From contig CACSIO010000034.1 of the NCBI GenBank assembly GCA_902705865.1, forward strand, positions 414,235-478,234: DNA of 64,000 nt, given 5' to 3'. Below, piece after piece: positions 56,537-63,910 of this stretch (positions within the stretch are counted from its first letter, which is position 1; every line of letters begins with the position of its first letter). Origin of the DNA: BD1-7 clade bacterium (GTDB lineage Bacteria; Pseudomonadota; Gammaproteobacteria; Pseudomonadales; DT-91). Made by a program: the position numbers and the translations under genes. Under the pieces are notes generated by a model. It did no database searches. It saw only the letters and a program-made list of their open reading frames with translations, and had not been told where the DNA came from.

Positions 56537-56977
56537 CTAAGCCGATCGGGTAAAATAGTCGTAGCTCAGCTCAATCGTTTCGATTGCCAGTGCGCTTTCC
56601 GTCGCGTTTAAGTCTGCAGCCTGCCATTTAACAGGCCAGGCTCGCGTAAATGACCAGGTGAACAATGGATCACCATTCTCGTTCAGTAGCGAAACCAACA
56701 AATCAACAGGCTCAAACTCGAATCCGTAAACGGCAGATTCAATCCACTCAACTAAGCGTGAATCAGCCGCCATCGCACGTTTGAGAACAAGATTTCCGAA
56801 TTTCGCACGCCCCGGTAATTTACGTGAAAACCGGTTTTCACCGCCTTCATTGAATTCCTCAACACCGATCTCAGCACCTAAGCCACTGACCTCCTGAAAC
56901 CGCATATCGATATCAGACTGCCCATCACTGAAAAGGAATTCGACGCGAAAGTAAAAAACCAGCGGTAAATCAGCCAT
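56537..56977 (-). CDS. eCIS tube protein (Afp5/Pvc5-like)
   Basis: A 146-aa tube protein of the T4 gp19/phage-tail family: PLVFYFRVEFLF, FQEVSGLGAEIGVEEFNEGGENRFSRKLPGRAKFGNLVLKR, WSFTRAWPVKW, and a final ALAIETIELSYDYF. It is the second of two different tube genes, typical of the eCIS pattern of a main tube plus an initiator ring. It starts eight bases inside the first tube gene (ATGGCTGA). Confidence 0.93.
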   Translation of the reverse strand: MADLPLVFYFRVEFLFSDGQSDIDMRFQEVSGLGAEIGVEEFNEGGENRFSRKLPGRAKFGNLVLKRAMAADSRLVEWIESAVYGFEFEPVDLLVSLLNENGDPLFTWSFTRAWPVKWQAADLNATESALAIETIELSYDYFTRSA

Positions 56978-57398
56978 TTTCGATCGTTAGGCCTTCATGC
57001 GCCAATTCGATAGTTTCAATCGCTATCTCGTTACCGGTCGACTTCAAGCCTGGGCCTTCAACTTTCACTGGAAATGCATTTTTAACTTTCCAGGTCATCG
57101 TTGGTGCATGCTCTTCGTTCAACAAGCTGATAACCAAATCTCGACGTTCGGTTTTATTCAGATTGTTGGTGTTCAGCCATGCAAAAAACTCATTATCTGC
57201 CGGTACGACACCACGCTTAAGTGTAATGTTCGAATACTTAGGCATACCTGGAATCTTGCGAACACTGTACTCTGGGCTGAGACCGTCACGGTATTCGATC
57301 GCTTGGTTTTCGATCGTCAATCCGCTGACTTCAGTAAATCCAAGGTTGGTACCACCCCACTCAACTTGGAAATGGAATACGGGTAATGGTGTAGCCAT
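56970..57398 (-). CDS. eCIS inner tube protein (Afp1/Pvc1-like)
   Basis: A 142-aa tube protein: PLPVFHFQVEWGGTNLGFTEVSGLTIENQAIEYRDGLS, IPGMPKYSNITLKRG, and EIAIETIELAHEGL. As the gene following the sheath it is the likely main inner-tube subunit. It is similar in layout to the next tube protein but clearly distinct, so the pair is not a recent duplication. Confidence 0.94.
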   Translation of the reverse strand: MATPLPVFHFQVEWGGTNLGFTEVSGLTIENQAIEYRDGLSPEYSVRKIPGMPKYSNITLKRGVVPADNEFFAWLNTNNLNKTERRDLVISLLNEEHAPTMTWKVKNAFPVKVEGPGLKSTGNEIAIETIELAHEGLTIENG

Positions 57399-57505
57399 GT
57401 CGATTGCTCCTTCCTAAAATGCCAATCGATGAATGTAAGGGTTATCCTCAATTGATTTGATGCTTGGCCACCCCGAAGTCTTTACAGTGGCGGCCAAATT
57501 CAAAA

Positions 57506-59476
57506 TCAAGATTCCTGCATTTTGTGCGAGAAGCGCAGAACGATAAACTCAGCTGGCTTAACTGCAGCCATACCGATTTCGATGATCAAACGCCCTTCGA
57601 GTATGTCCTGGGCACTCATAGTTTTACCCAAGCCCACATTGACGAAAAACGCCTGCTCAGGCTTGGCACCGGTTAATGCGCCTTCGCGCCACTTTTGAGT
57701 AAGGTAGTTTTCGATCATGGCCTTCAGCTTGGTCCAAAGGTTCGCATCATTCGGCTCAAATACGGCCCAGCTGGTAGATTTTCGAACTGACTCTTCAACC
57801 ATGTTGTAGAAGCGTCGTACCGGTACATAGCGCCATTCGTTGTCATTGCCCGCCAATGTGCGCGCGCCCCAAATCATAGTGCCGCGGCCGGCAAACTCAC
57901 GAATAGCGTTGACTGATTTGCCCGCTATGGTATCGACGTTCAGTCGCTCTTGATCATCGTTATCGATTTTTTCCGTTAACCCGACAACGCCAGACAAACT
58001 GACATTTGCCGGAGCCTTCCAAACACCGCGTTTGTTATCGGTATCAGCATACGCACCGGCAACCGCGCCACTCGGTGGTAGAATCGACTCTTCGCTCGAT
58101 AGCTTCCGGGCGATGTTTTTCAAAACAGGCGCGCTCTCAAAGACGGAATTCTGCAAAGAGGTTTCTAGTGATGCAACCATCGCCTCGGCTTCGCCATACA
58201 CCGAAATAATATGTGGTGCTACAGCAGCAATACGCCCCTGCAAGACAGTGAGTTTGTCCGTCAATGATGCATTGTTATCGATGTCATCCTGACCTGGCGC
58301 AGCTTGACTGATGTTCCCACCCCAAACCGCAGGATCCCAAGTCATTGCGGGATCCGCAAAGTAACCGTTGGCATCTTCCTGAATATCAGTAGAAGCCTCA
58401 TCGTTGATCCCATTCAAGGAGGCCACTGACGCAGAGATCCCTTGCAACAAACTCACGGTTTTAACAGCCAAATTATTAGCAACCGTCGGCACCTCTCCAC
58501 CCAGTAATCCATACGCAGAGTGATCCGTTTCGGCCAGCGTCTCAAGTTGCTTAAGCGCTACGTAGAGAGAAGCCAGTGCTGATTTGATGTGTGCACGGCG
58601 TGTTGTTGGCGAGCCTGCGCCGTTTGCGTCAGCAATATGCGCGTCGTATGTCGCCTTAACGCTCGCAGCCGTCAAACCATCAAGATTGCCTGACTCACTG
58701 ATAAGCTGATTAAGATGTGCAATCAAATTACGCGTGTCATCATCTGCCGCCGAAAATTCAGTAGCAGCCATTGGTAGGCCGTTTTTCTCGATCTTGGTAT
58801 AGAAATCGCGATAAGCCACGGTTTTATCCAGGCTTACCTTCAAGTAAGGCATGTAGGCAGCGCCGTACTTCAACGACTTCATGCCGATGCCATTACGGAA
58901 CCCTTCCCAATCTGCAGCGCCGGTTAATGAACCGCCTTGGGTTTGAAGATCCATTACAACAAAGCGATCACCGAGATTTCCTGCTTGTGCTAGCGCTTCT
59001 TGCTGTAAGGTATAAAACGCATTTGAATCCAGATTAATCGCATCCGGAAACAAAATCATTGTTGGCTCATCTTCCTTCGCGATCGCATTCAAACAATGTG
59101 TAAATTCGGCTTTATCGACAGACTTGTCACCTTTATACGCACCACAACTAGCGACGTAGCAACGTCCACCACCGTTGGCGAAGAACAATCTTAAACTATC
59201 GTACAGGTTATAATTTGTGCGGGTTTCAACACCGATAACAGTATTTGTTGCGTCGAGTTTTACTGCATCAACGTCAACAGCCGGACCAACACCGAACCAC
59301 GCCTGAAAATCCACCAGCGACGAAATTTCAACGGGAGTTTGTGTGTAATCCACACCCTGATATTTCACTCGCTCTGTGTAGCCGATGAATGCCGGAATAG
59401 CAGTTTCAACTTCGGCGACAGATGGCGGGAAGACGGAAATCTCCTCGACATAGACACCCGGTGTTTTATAGGTCAT
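57506..59476 (-). CDS. eCIS contractile sheath protein (Afp2/Pvc2-like)
   Basis: A 656-aa sheath subunit with the tail-sheath N-terminus MTYKTPGVYVEEIS and C-terminus WRYVPVRRFYNMVEESVRKSTSWAVFEPND, ending in AVKPAEFIVLRFSHKM. A large central insertion (about 180-480) probably forms the outer domain exposed on the particle. GAGAGGAA precedes the start. Only one sheath gene is present, whereas some systems carry two or three. Confidence 0.95.
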   Translation of the reverse strand: MTYKTPGVYVEEISVFPPSVAEVETAIPAFIGYTERVKYQGVDYTQTPVEISSLVDFQAWFGVGPAVDVDAVKLDATNTVIGVETRTNYNLYDSLRLFFANGGGRCYVASCGAYKGDKSVDKAEFTHCLNAIAKEDEPTMILFPDAINLDSNAFYTLQQEALAQAGNLGDRFVVMDLQTQGGSLTGAADWEGFRNGIGMKSLKYGAAYMPYLKVSLDKTVAYRDFYTKIEKNGLPMAATEFSAADDDTRNLIAHLNQLISESGNLDGLTAASVKATYDAHIADANGAGSPTTRRAHIKSALASLYVALKQLETLAETDHSAYGLLGGEVPTVANNLAVKTVSLLQGISASVASLNGINDEASTDIQEDANGYFADPAMTWDPAVWGGNISQAAPGQDDIDNNASLTDKLTVLQGRIAAVAPHIISVYGEAEAMVASLETSLQNSVFESAPVLKNIARKLSSEESILPPSGAVAGAYADTDNKRGVWKAPANVSLSGVVGLTEKIDNDDQERLNVDTIAGKSVNAIREFAGRGTMIWGARTLAGNDNEWRYVPVRRFYNMVEESVRKSTSWAVFEPNDANLWTKLKAMIENYLTQKWREGALTGAKPEQAFFVNVGLGKTMSAQDILEGRLIIEIGMAAVKPAEFIVLRFSHKMQES

Positions 59477-59516
59477 GACGTTCCTCTCTTAGATTGTCGT
59501 AATTGTCCTGATAGTC

Positions 59517-60593
59517 TCAAACGTAAACATACATATCGGAATAATCCGTTTCGCTCTCATTCGTTAGCGCTGCCGGCGTTGGGCATGGCAGGTGACGAAC
59601 AAGATCCTTTACCGGACCCATCGATTTTTTTAGTGCAATATTCTTTTCGCCAAGTGCTCGCAATGGAATCGGCGCTATAGACTGGATAACAAACGCCGGC
59701 TCCTCACTGGGTAGTTGTGTCGTCATCGCTGGCGAGAACGTGTGATTATCACTCTGGATGGATATCTGTGTAGCATCTGGGATCGCTGTATGGCGCGGCA
59801 CGACAAAGTAGCGCCAGATCGTTGAACGACTCGAAAACTCTATCCGATACTCCCTTTCGGTAACGCCCCCATCAACGGCAACGATACGTACTGCCTCATC
59901 AACATCCACATTCATAAACAATTCAACGACTGCAAATGCTGAATTGCGTAGCAATTCGTCGCTGGCAAAAAACTCACGGGTTTCATCATTGAACTCTAAC
60001 GAAAACAAACCCGGACCAAACTGCGAAAAATCAGCATTGACCTTCAGCAAGCCACCAACAGGTTTGATGAGCTCATAGATACATGCTTTAGACAACGCGC
60101 TAGTCAGAGATAGAACAGCTGGCTCGCCTGATTGCGCGGCAAGATCCAATCGCTGCGGGTGCAACATAGAGATGTCGCCCTGCTCCGCCGTATATCCAGA
60201 CGTATTTGAGGTCAGGTGAATATCACCCACACTAGCTGACGGAGAGGTCCGAATAACGACATCCTTGTTAGAGAAGTAAAAGATACTCTTGCCCGGCTCA
60301 GGAATATGCTCAGATACGAGAAATAACTTCGGGTTTTTAGCGCGAATATAAATTTGTAATGAAAGATCTTTCGCTACGTCAGACGTGATTGGCTTTAGCG
60401 GCTGCAAAACATCATCAACCAAAATGCCTTCATAGAGGATATGCAAGGCATCACCATCGTGACGCAACATCAGCCCATGATTCTTCAATTTCTTGAGAGT
60501 CTGGCCTGAAACGTCAAACACGAACATATCAGCTGCCACATCATATTGATGCGACATACGTAATGTCATGAACTTCCCGTATTGCCTATTCAT
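59517..60593 (-). CDS. Unrecognised eCIS-locus protein of 358 aa
   Basis: I do not recognise this family. The protein is beta-rich with a C-terminal Thr/Tyr-rich end (TDYSDMYVYV). Phrases such as DVAADMFVFDVSGQTLKKLKNHGLML and YRIEFSSRSTIWRYFVVPRH suggest compact beta domains. It lies between the DUF4255 tail terminator and the sheath, a place in related loci often taken by uncharacterised cap-associated proteins, and it is co-oriented with both. The start is uncertain: ATG 60593 has poor spacing to AGGGA, and ATG codons at 60569 and 60557 are alternatives. Confidence 0.7.
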   Translation of the reverse strand: MNRQYGKFMTLRMSHQYDVAADMFVFDVSGQTLKKLKNHGLMLRHDGDALHILYEGILVDDVLQPLKPITSDVAKDLSLQIYIRAKNPKLFLVSEHIPEPGKSIFYFSNKDVVIRTSPSASVGDIHLTSNTSGYTAEQGDISMLHPQRLDLAAQSGEPAVLSLTSALSKACIYELIKPVGGLLKVNADFSQFGPGLFSLEFNDETREFFASDELLRNSAFAVVELFMNVDVDEAVRIVAVDGGVTEREYRIEFSSRSTIWRYFVVPRHTAIPDATQISIQSDNHTFSPAMTTQLPSEEPAFVIQSIAPIPLRALGEKNIALKKSMGPVKDLVRHLPCPTPAALTNESETDYSDMYVYV

Positions 60594-60665
60594 TCCCTGT
60601 CAGCGTCCACTTTCCGTTTGGTTACTGGTTAATTCCGTTGTTTTATCGACTGTGCTGCCAAGACA

Positions 60666-60699
60666 CTCTTTAAATGGCTCTTTAAATGGCTCTTTAAAA
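60666..60699. repeat. Tandem 12-bp repeat in eCIS leader region
   Basis: CTCTTTAAATGG is repeated head to tail two and three-quarter times between the DUF4255 gene and the 358-aa protein gene. It lies about 75-105 bp upstream of the latter's start. It may be a slippage-prone regulatory element. Confidence 0.7.
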
Positions 60700-60724
60700 A
60701 CTCAACTATTCTTTGCAACCAGGC

Positions 60725-61303
60725 TCAAGCACCTCCGGCATCAACGGCCAAACCACTAACCGCAGCACCACCAGACAATATCGTATTTTCTTCGATGGTT
60801 ACCAAGCGTACCCGATACAAAACGGACGGCATGTAACTATAACCGAGAGTGCCCCAAAGATAACTGAGCTGCTCAAGCTCAAGTGATTGCAACTCACAAA
60901 CGAGCTTGCCAATACGTGCATCCAATGCGGGAAACGTATCTGGCGCAAAAACACTATTACTTTGAAAGAACCCGATTACATTAGATATAGCTTTGAGTGC
61001 TTGCGTATAATCGCTGAAGTTTGCAACAAACAATACGCTCAAATTCAGGTCGATCACAGGGTTTTGATAGGCAATGGAATTATCTGCCTGCTTCACTGCC
61101 CGAGGTAACGACGGGCGATTGGTGCGCTCTTCTTCGATATTAATAACAGCTGCACCCAGCGTGTCTTTCTCGATGGCAAGCTTACCCTGCTCATAGACAA
61201 CATGACTAAGCCCAATCAACCCCTCCTCACTCGAAAGATTACCCTTTCGCGCAAGGAATATTTGTATTTCTGTCGATAAAAAACTGAGCGATTCGTAAAT
61301 CAT
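60725..61303 (-). CDS. DUF4255 tail-terminator protein (Afp16/Pvc16-like)
   Basis: A 192-aa protein of the DUF4255 family, which caps the sheath/tube end opposite the baseplate and sets particle length together with the tape measure. Visible features are the N-terminal MIYESLSFLSTEIQIFLARK, VIDLNLSVLFVANFSDYTQALKAISNVIGFFQ, and LWGTLGYSYMPSVLYRVRLV. It is the first gene of the leftward eCIS block. An AGGC lies close upstream of its ATG. Confidence 0.9.
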   Translation of the reverse strand: MIYESLSFLSTEIQIFLARKGNLSSEEGLIGLSHVVYEQGKLAIEKDTLGAAVINIEEERTNRPSLPRAVKQADNSIAYQNPVIDLNLSVLFVANFSDYTQALKAISNVIGFFQSNSVFAPDTFPALDARIGKLVCELQSLELEQLSYLWGTLGYSYMPSVLYRVRLVTIEENTILSGGAAVSGLAVDAGGA

Positions 61304-61696
61304 ATTGCCTAACGTTAAATCCCTGTTTTGGCATCTGCGTAGAGTCTATCCCGAACATTGTTTGAAAAACAATCCCCTTAATGTGCATTCGTCCAAGAAT
61401 ATTTAATTCAATGATATCGTGTTATCACAGACATCAATTGTAATAATCAAATCGAACTAGACACCACCAATATGACAAAGATTGCCCACTCGATAGATGA
61501 CCGATATCAATTTTTTATAGATTAACGATATTCATCAGGCTTGAATCAGGCATTTTAACTTTATTGCAAGCAGGCATAAGAATTCGACTGCAAAGCTAAT
61601 TGCGAGAGCTCAGCTAGATACTGGGTATTCAGAAGGGAAAGAACAAATAGCTAGTGGAAAGAAGAAGAGGTATTAAAAACTGGCAGCTATTACAAT
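61304..61696. promoter_or_regulatory. Upstream region of the eCIS operon
   Basis: No gene seen. On the minus strand the most plausible promoter is TTGATG (complement 61432-61437) with TATCAT (complement 61411-61416), spacing 15, about 110 bp before the first eCIS gene. A perfect inverted repeat ATTGTTT-GAA-AAACAAT (61357-61373) lies between this and the gene and could be an operator. The promoter call is weak. Confidence 0.3.
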
Positions 61697-61732
61697 AGTG
61701 GGCGAGTGACACATAAGCATCACTCGCCCACT
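61697..61732 (-). terminator. Perfect 13-bp stem-loop after the first cold-shock gene
   Basis: AGTGGGCGAGTGA and TCACTCGCCCACT form a perfect 13-bp stem around a ten-base loop, 41 bp past the csp stop on the minus strand. T content after the stem is modest, so it may stabilise the 3' end as well as terminate. Confidence 0.7.
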
Positions 61733-61772
61733 AAATATTAATCTGTCGGGCATTTAACATGCCCAAAACAAA

Positions 61773-61979
61773 TTACTGTGGAACGACGTTAGTCGCGCAA
61801 GGACCTTTTTGGCCTTGACCCACTTCAAACTCAACTGCCTGACCGTCATTCAAAGTAGCGTAGCCGCCACCATTTTTGATTTCAGAGTGGTGTACAAACA
61901 AATCTTTGCCACCTTCGTCAGGAGTGATGAAACCGTAGCCTTTATCGGCGTTGAACCACTTAACAGTACCTTGACTCAT
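61773..61979 (-). CDS. Cold-shock domain protein (CspA family), copy 1
   Basis: A 68-aa single CSD protein with RNP1 KGYGFITP and RNP2 DLFVHH, which binds single-stranded RNA/DNA and melts RNA structure. It differs from the second copy about 1 kb away at only a few positions and shares a related leader, so the two are recent paralogues. A GAGAA site precedes the ATG. Confidence 0.96.
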   Translation of the reverse strand: MSQGTVKWFNADKGYGFITPDEGGKDLFVHHSEIKNGGGYATLNDGQAVEFEVGQGQKGPCATNVVPQ

Positions 61980-62127
61980 AATAAATTCTCTTTTTCTAAC
62001 ATTAGTTGATCAATATGCTTCTTGAGCGCTCCACGACGAACTATCTAGTAACTTATTGATTTAACTAAATTAAAAAAACAGACTATCAATTCAAGAGTGC
62101 TACGCGACGCATTATATGACGTTTTTG
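61980..62127 (-). promoter_or_regulatory. Duplicated csp promoter/leader, copy 1
   Basis: This stretch aligns to the one upstream of copy 2 over about 140 bp. The best-kept blocks are TTGATCAATATG near 62010, TTATTGATTTAACTAAA near 62053-62070, and ATCAATTCAAGAGTGCTACG near 62085-62104. It probably contains the promoter and the long untranslated leader typical of cold-shock genes. No hexamers could be fixed. Confidence 0.6.
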
Positions 62128-62573
62128 CCGAGAAATACGAGAAAAAACAGAGGAAAATTACAAAATTCACAAACCGAACAGTAATTGATCAAATTTACCG
62201 CCCAGATTTACTAAGATATAGCGGCCCAGCGTATATGCAATATAGAGTGATTGCGCTGCTGCGCTCAAGCACGGCAATCGCCTAGTATACCTTCAAAAAT
62301 AGAAGATTTGAGAAACTAATCATCTTCAAGCTGCTTATCTCTCGTACGACATGCTTTGGAGGCAAGATTTTGCAACGACCTGATCGAGCAGGGAGCCACA
62401 AGGATGACGACTAGCACCTTGGGATATCTCAAAACGCTCAAAAAGGGACATACAAGAATACATTTGAGTTAATACTGACACGAACCAAGAAATGATTGAT
62501 TGTACTCGCTATAGCACAAGCTGCAGCGCGAATTGACGAAAGACACTTTAAACCAGTGAGAGCCCTTAAAAAC
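62128..62573. other. Gene-free stretch between csp leader 1 and repeat region
   Basis: About 450 bp in which I see no convincing gene. A 62-codon rightward frame (62097-62285) begins inside the duplicated csp leader and looks spurious. No strong hairpin seen. Confidence 0.4.
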
Positions 62574-62659
62574 CGAAATTACTCGCAGATTCAAAAAGGG
62601 TTGAGGTAATTTCTGGGTAACGAAAGTCGACTCCGAGTACCCCGGTAAAAATATGTCAC
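62574..62659. repeat. Diverged direct repeat R2, copy a
   Basis: About 85 bp beginning CGAAATTACTCGCAGATTC and ending ATATGTCAC are clearly related to a second copy at 63763-63849 (shared blocks AAATTACTCGC, GGTAATT, GTAACGAAAG, CGACT or GGACT, ATGT). Each copy is followed by an imperfect palindrome and then TGCATTT. Confidence 0.6.
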
Positions 62660-62668
62660 ACTTAAATC

Positions 62669-62699
62669 ATGGACGCCGCCGCGTAACGGTGGCGCCCAT
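62669..62699. terminator. Stem-loop downstream of csp copy 2
   Basis: ATGGACGCCGCCG and CGGTGGCGCCCAT pair over 13 positions (one A-C mismatch, one G-T) around a CGTAA loop. It lies 25 bp past the second csp stop, so it may terminate it, although there is no T run. It also occupies the palindrome position of repeat R2. Confidence 0.5.
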
Positions 62700-62724
62700 G
62701 CATTTACGTATTATCTACGCCTAC

Positions 62725-62931
62725 TCAAACAGGTACAACATTGTTAGCGCAAGGACCCTTCTGGCCTTGACCAACTTCAAACTCAACCTGCTGACCGTCG
62801 TTCAATGTAGCATAACCACCACCACTCTTAATTTCTGAGTGATGTACAAACAAGTCTTTTCCACCATCTTCCGGAGTGATAAAGCCAAAACCCTTGTCTG
62901 CATTGAACCACTTAACTGTACCTTTGCTCAT
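62725..62931 (-). CDS. Cold-shock domain protein (CspA family), copy 2
   Basis: A 68-aa CSD protein with RNP1 KGFGFITP and RNP2 DLFVHH. It differs from copy 1 mainly at Q3K, Y15F, N36S, near residue 47 (Q for A) and at the C-terminus (NNVVPV for TNVVPQ). The same leader structure lies upstream. Confidence 0.96.
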   Translation of the reverse strand: MSKGTVKWFNADKGFGFITPEDGGKDLFVHHSEIKSGGGYATLNDGQQVEFEVGQGQKGPCANNVVPV

Positions 62932-63074
62932 TATGAACTCTCTTTCTTTAATTCAGTTGATCAATATGTTTACGAGCCCTCACAATGAAATACTAGTATC
63001 TTATTGATTTAACTAAATAAAAAAACAGGCTACCAATTCAAGAGTGCTACGCCCCGCCATTATAACCCCTTTTC
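62932..63074 (-). promoter_or_regulatory. Duplicated csp promoter/leader, copy 2
   Basis: This stretch aligns along its length with the leader of copy 1, with conserved TTGATCAATATG, TTATTGATTTAACTAAA and CAATTCAAGAGTGCTACG blocks. Conservation of non-coding sequence alongside the gene suggests the whole transcription unit was duplicated and the leader is under selection. Confidence 0.6.
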
Positions 63075-63110
63075 ACTATGAAATTCGAGGCGGCTGAACC
63101 GAAGTACACA

Positions 63111-63155
63111 TAACGCTTGTCAACACTGGCCTGCGGGGGGCCGTGTGCGAGCGTA
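63111..63155. repeat. Imperfect attC-like hairpin
   Basis: From TAACGCT to AGCGTA the sequence pairs with itself through CGCT/AGCG, ACAC(T)GGCC/GGCC(G)TGTG and bulges, reminiscent of an integron attC fold. At 45 bp it is shorter than usual attC sites and could be only a stable stem-loop. Confidence 0.3.
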
Positions 63156-63292
63156 CGCAGCCTTGCTAAATGACCGCCCTGCGCGACTGAAACGCCTCGT
63201 AAATCGAACAGACAGCGGCAACCAAAACAACTGGGTAGCCAACAGAGCACGCCACGGAAATGCTCCGCTAACCGCTCAGAGCTAGCTGAAGA

Positions 63293-63381
63293 AAGAACCG
63301 AATTATAGCGGAGAAAAGTGGTAGAAAGTTTTCTTGCAGACCCATGAAATGCATCCGTTAAGATGCCTTAAACTAGAGCGC
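63293..63381. repeat. Diverged direct repeat R1, copy a
   Basis: About 88 bp beginning AAGAACCG and ending AAACTAGAGCGC align with 63658-63745. Shared blocks include AAGAACC, CCCATGAAATGCATCCG or GCACATGAAATACACCCG, and TAAACTAG. Confidence 0.65.
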
Positions 63382-63657
63382 TTGCTTTCGCTAACCCAAT
63401 ACGACGGCGCTCTCAAATTTGAATAGGATTAGGGGATCTATGAGGCGGCAGAATACGTACTTAAAACGTCTAATTCTTCGGTTGTACGCCGACGTTACAC
63501 CAGCGTGCCGTACTGCTACTCCCCAAAGGCCCTGCAAATCAAAGCCGGTTACCACAAAATTAATCTTGAACGGCAGCCTAACATAACTGAATAGCCAACA
63601 AAATTCGCCGAAAGGTATTGAAAAGAAATACTCTGCCCGCCAAAAACTGACCGGGGC
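63382..63657. other. Gene-free stretch between R1 copies
   Basis: No gene is supported. A short stem AGAGCGC ... GCGCTCT spans 63375-63413. The remainder has no visible reading frame with a ribosome site. Confidence 0.35.
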
Positions 63658-63745
63658 AAGAACCTAAATAGGAACGGAAAAACGCCAGATATTTCACTTG
63701 CCGGCACATGAAATACACCCGCTAAGCTGCCGTAAACTAGCCCGA
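63658..63745. repeat. Diverged direct repeat R1, copy b
   Basis: Second copy of the element at 63293-63381, about 365 bp away in the same orientation. It is followed within 20 bp by repeat R2 copy b. Confidence 0.65.
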
Positions 63746-63762
63746 CGTTTACCCATACCAAA

Positions 63763-63849
63763 CGAGAAATTACTCGCGGACCTGAACAAGCCTTGGGTAA
63801 TTCATGAGTAACGAAAGCGGACTAAGAATACGGCGTGAAAACATGTAAC
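63763..63849. repeat. Diverged direct repeat R2, copy b
   Basis: Partner of 62574-62659, in the same orientation about 1.19 kb away. It runs directly into an attC-like imperfect palindrome. Confidence 0.6.
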
Positions 63850-63910
63850 GCCCGAGTCAGAGAACCGCGATGCCGCAGGCTTTGTGGGTCCGCTGCATTT
63901 GTTTGTTAGC
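63846..63910. repeat. Degenerate attC-like site
   Basis: Read on the minus strand this 65-bp stretch starts GCTAACAAACAAATGCAGCG and ends TCGGGCGTTA, with an internal imperfect stem (GGACCC region against GGTTCTCTGA). This resembles the general form of integron attC recombination sites in gammaproteobacteria. Arm complementarity is poor, so if it is an attC it is decayed. No integrase gene is in the window. Confidence 0.35.

Noticed and set aside
31779..61303. Prophage or type VI secretion interpretation of the tail-like genes
   Set aside because: No capsid, portal, terminase, lysis, integrase or TssJLM/ClpV genes; DUF4157, DUF4255 and Pvc15-type ATPase point to an eCIS.
62097..62285. 62-codon rightward frame next to csp copy 1
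   Set aside because: It starts inside the duplicated leader of the leftward csp gene, has no ribosome site and no recognisable features.
63047..63250. 67-codon leftward frame in the repeat region
   Set aside because: Low complexity and Cys/Arg/Leu-rich with no ribosome site, overlapping an imperfect hairpin; probably chance.
63549..63761. 70-codon leftward frame across repeat R1 copy b
   Set aside because: It spans a diverged non-coding repeat and the equivalent frame is not kept in copy a.
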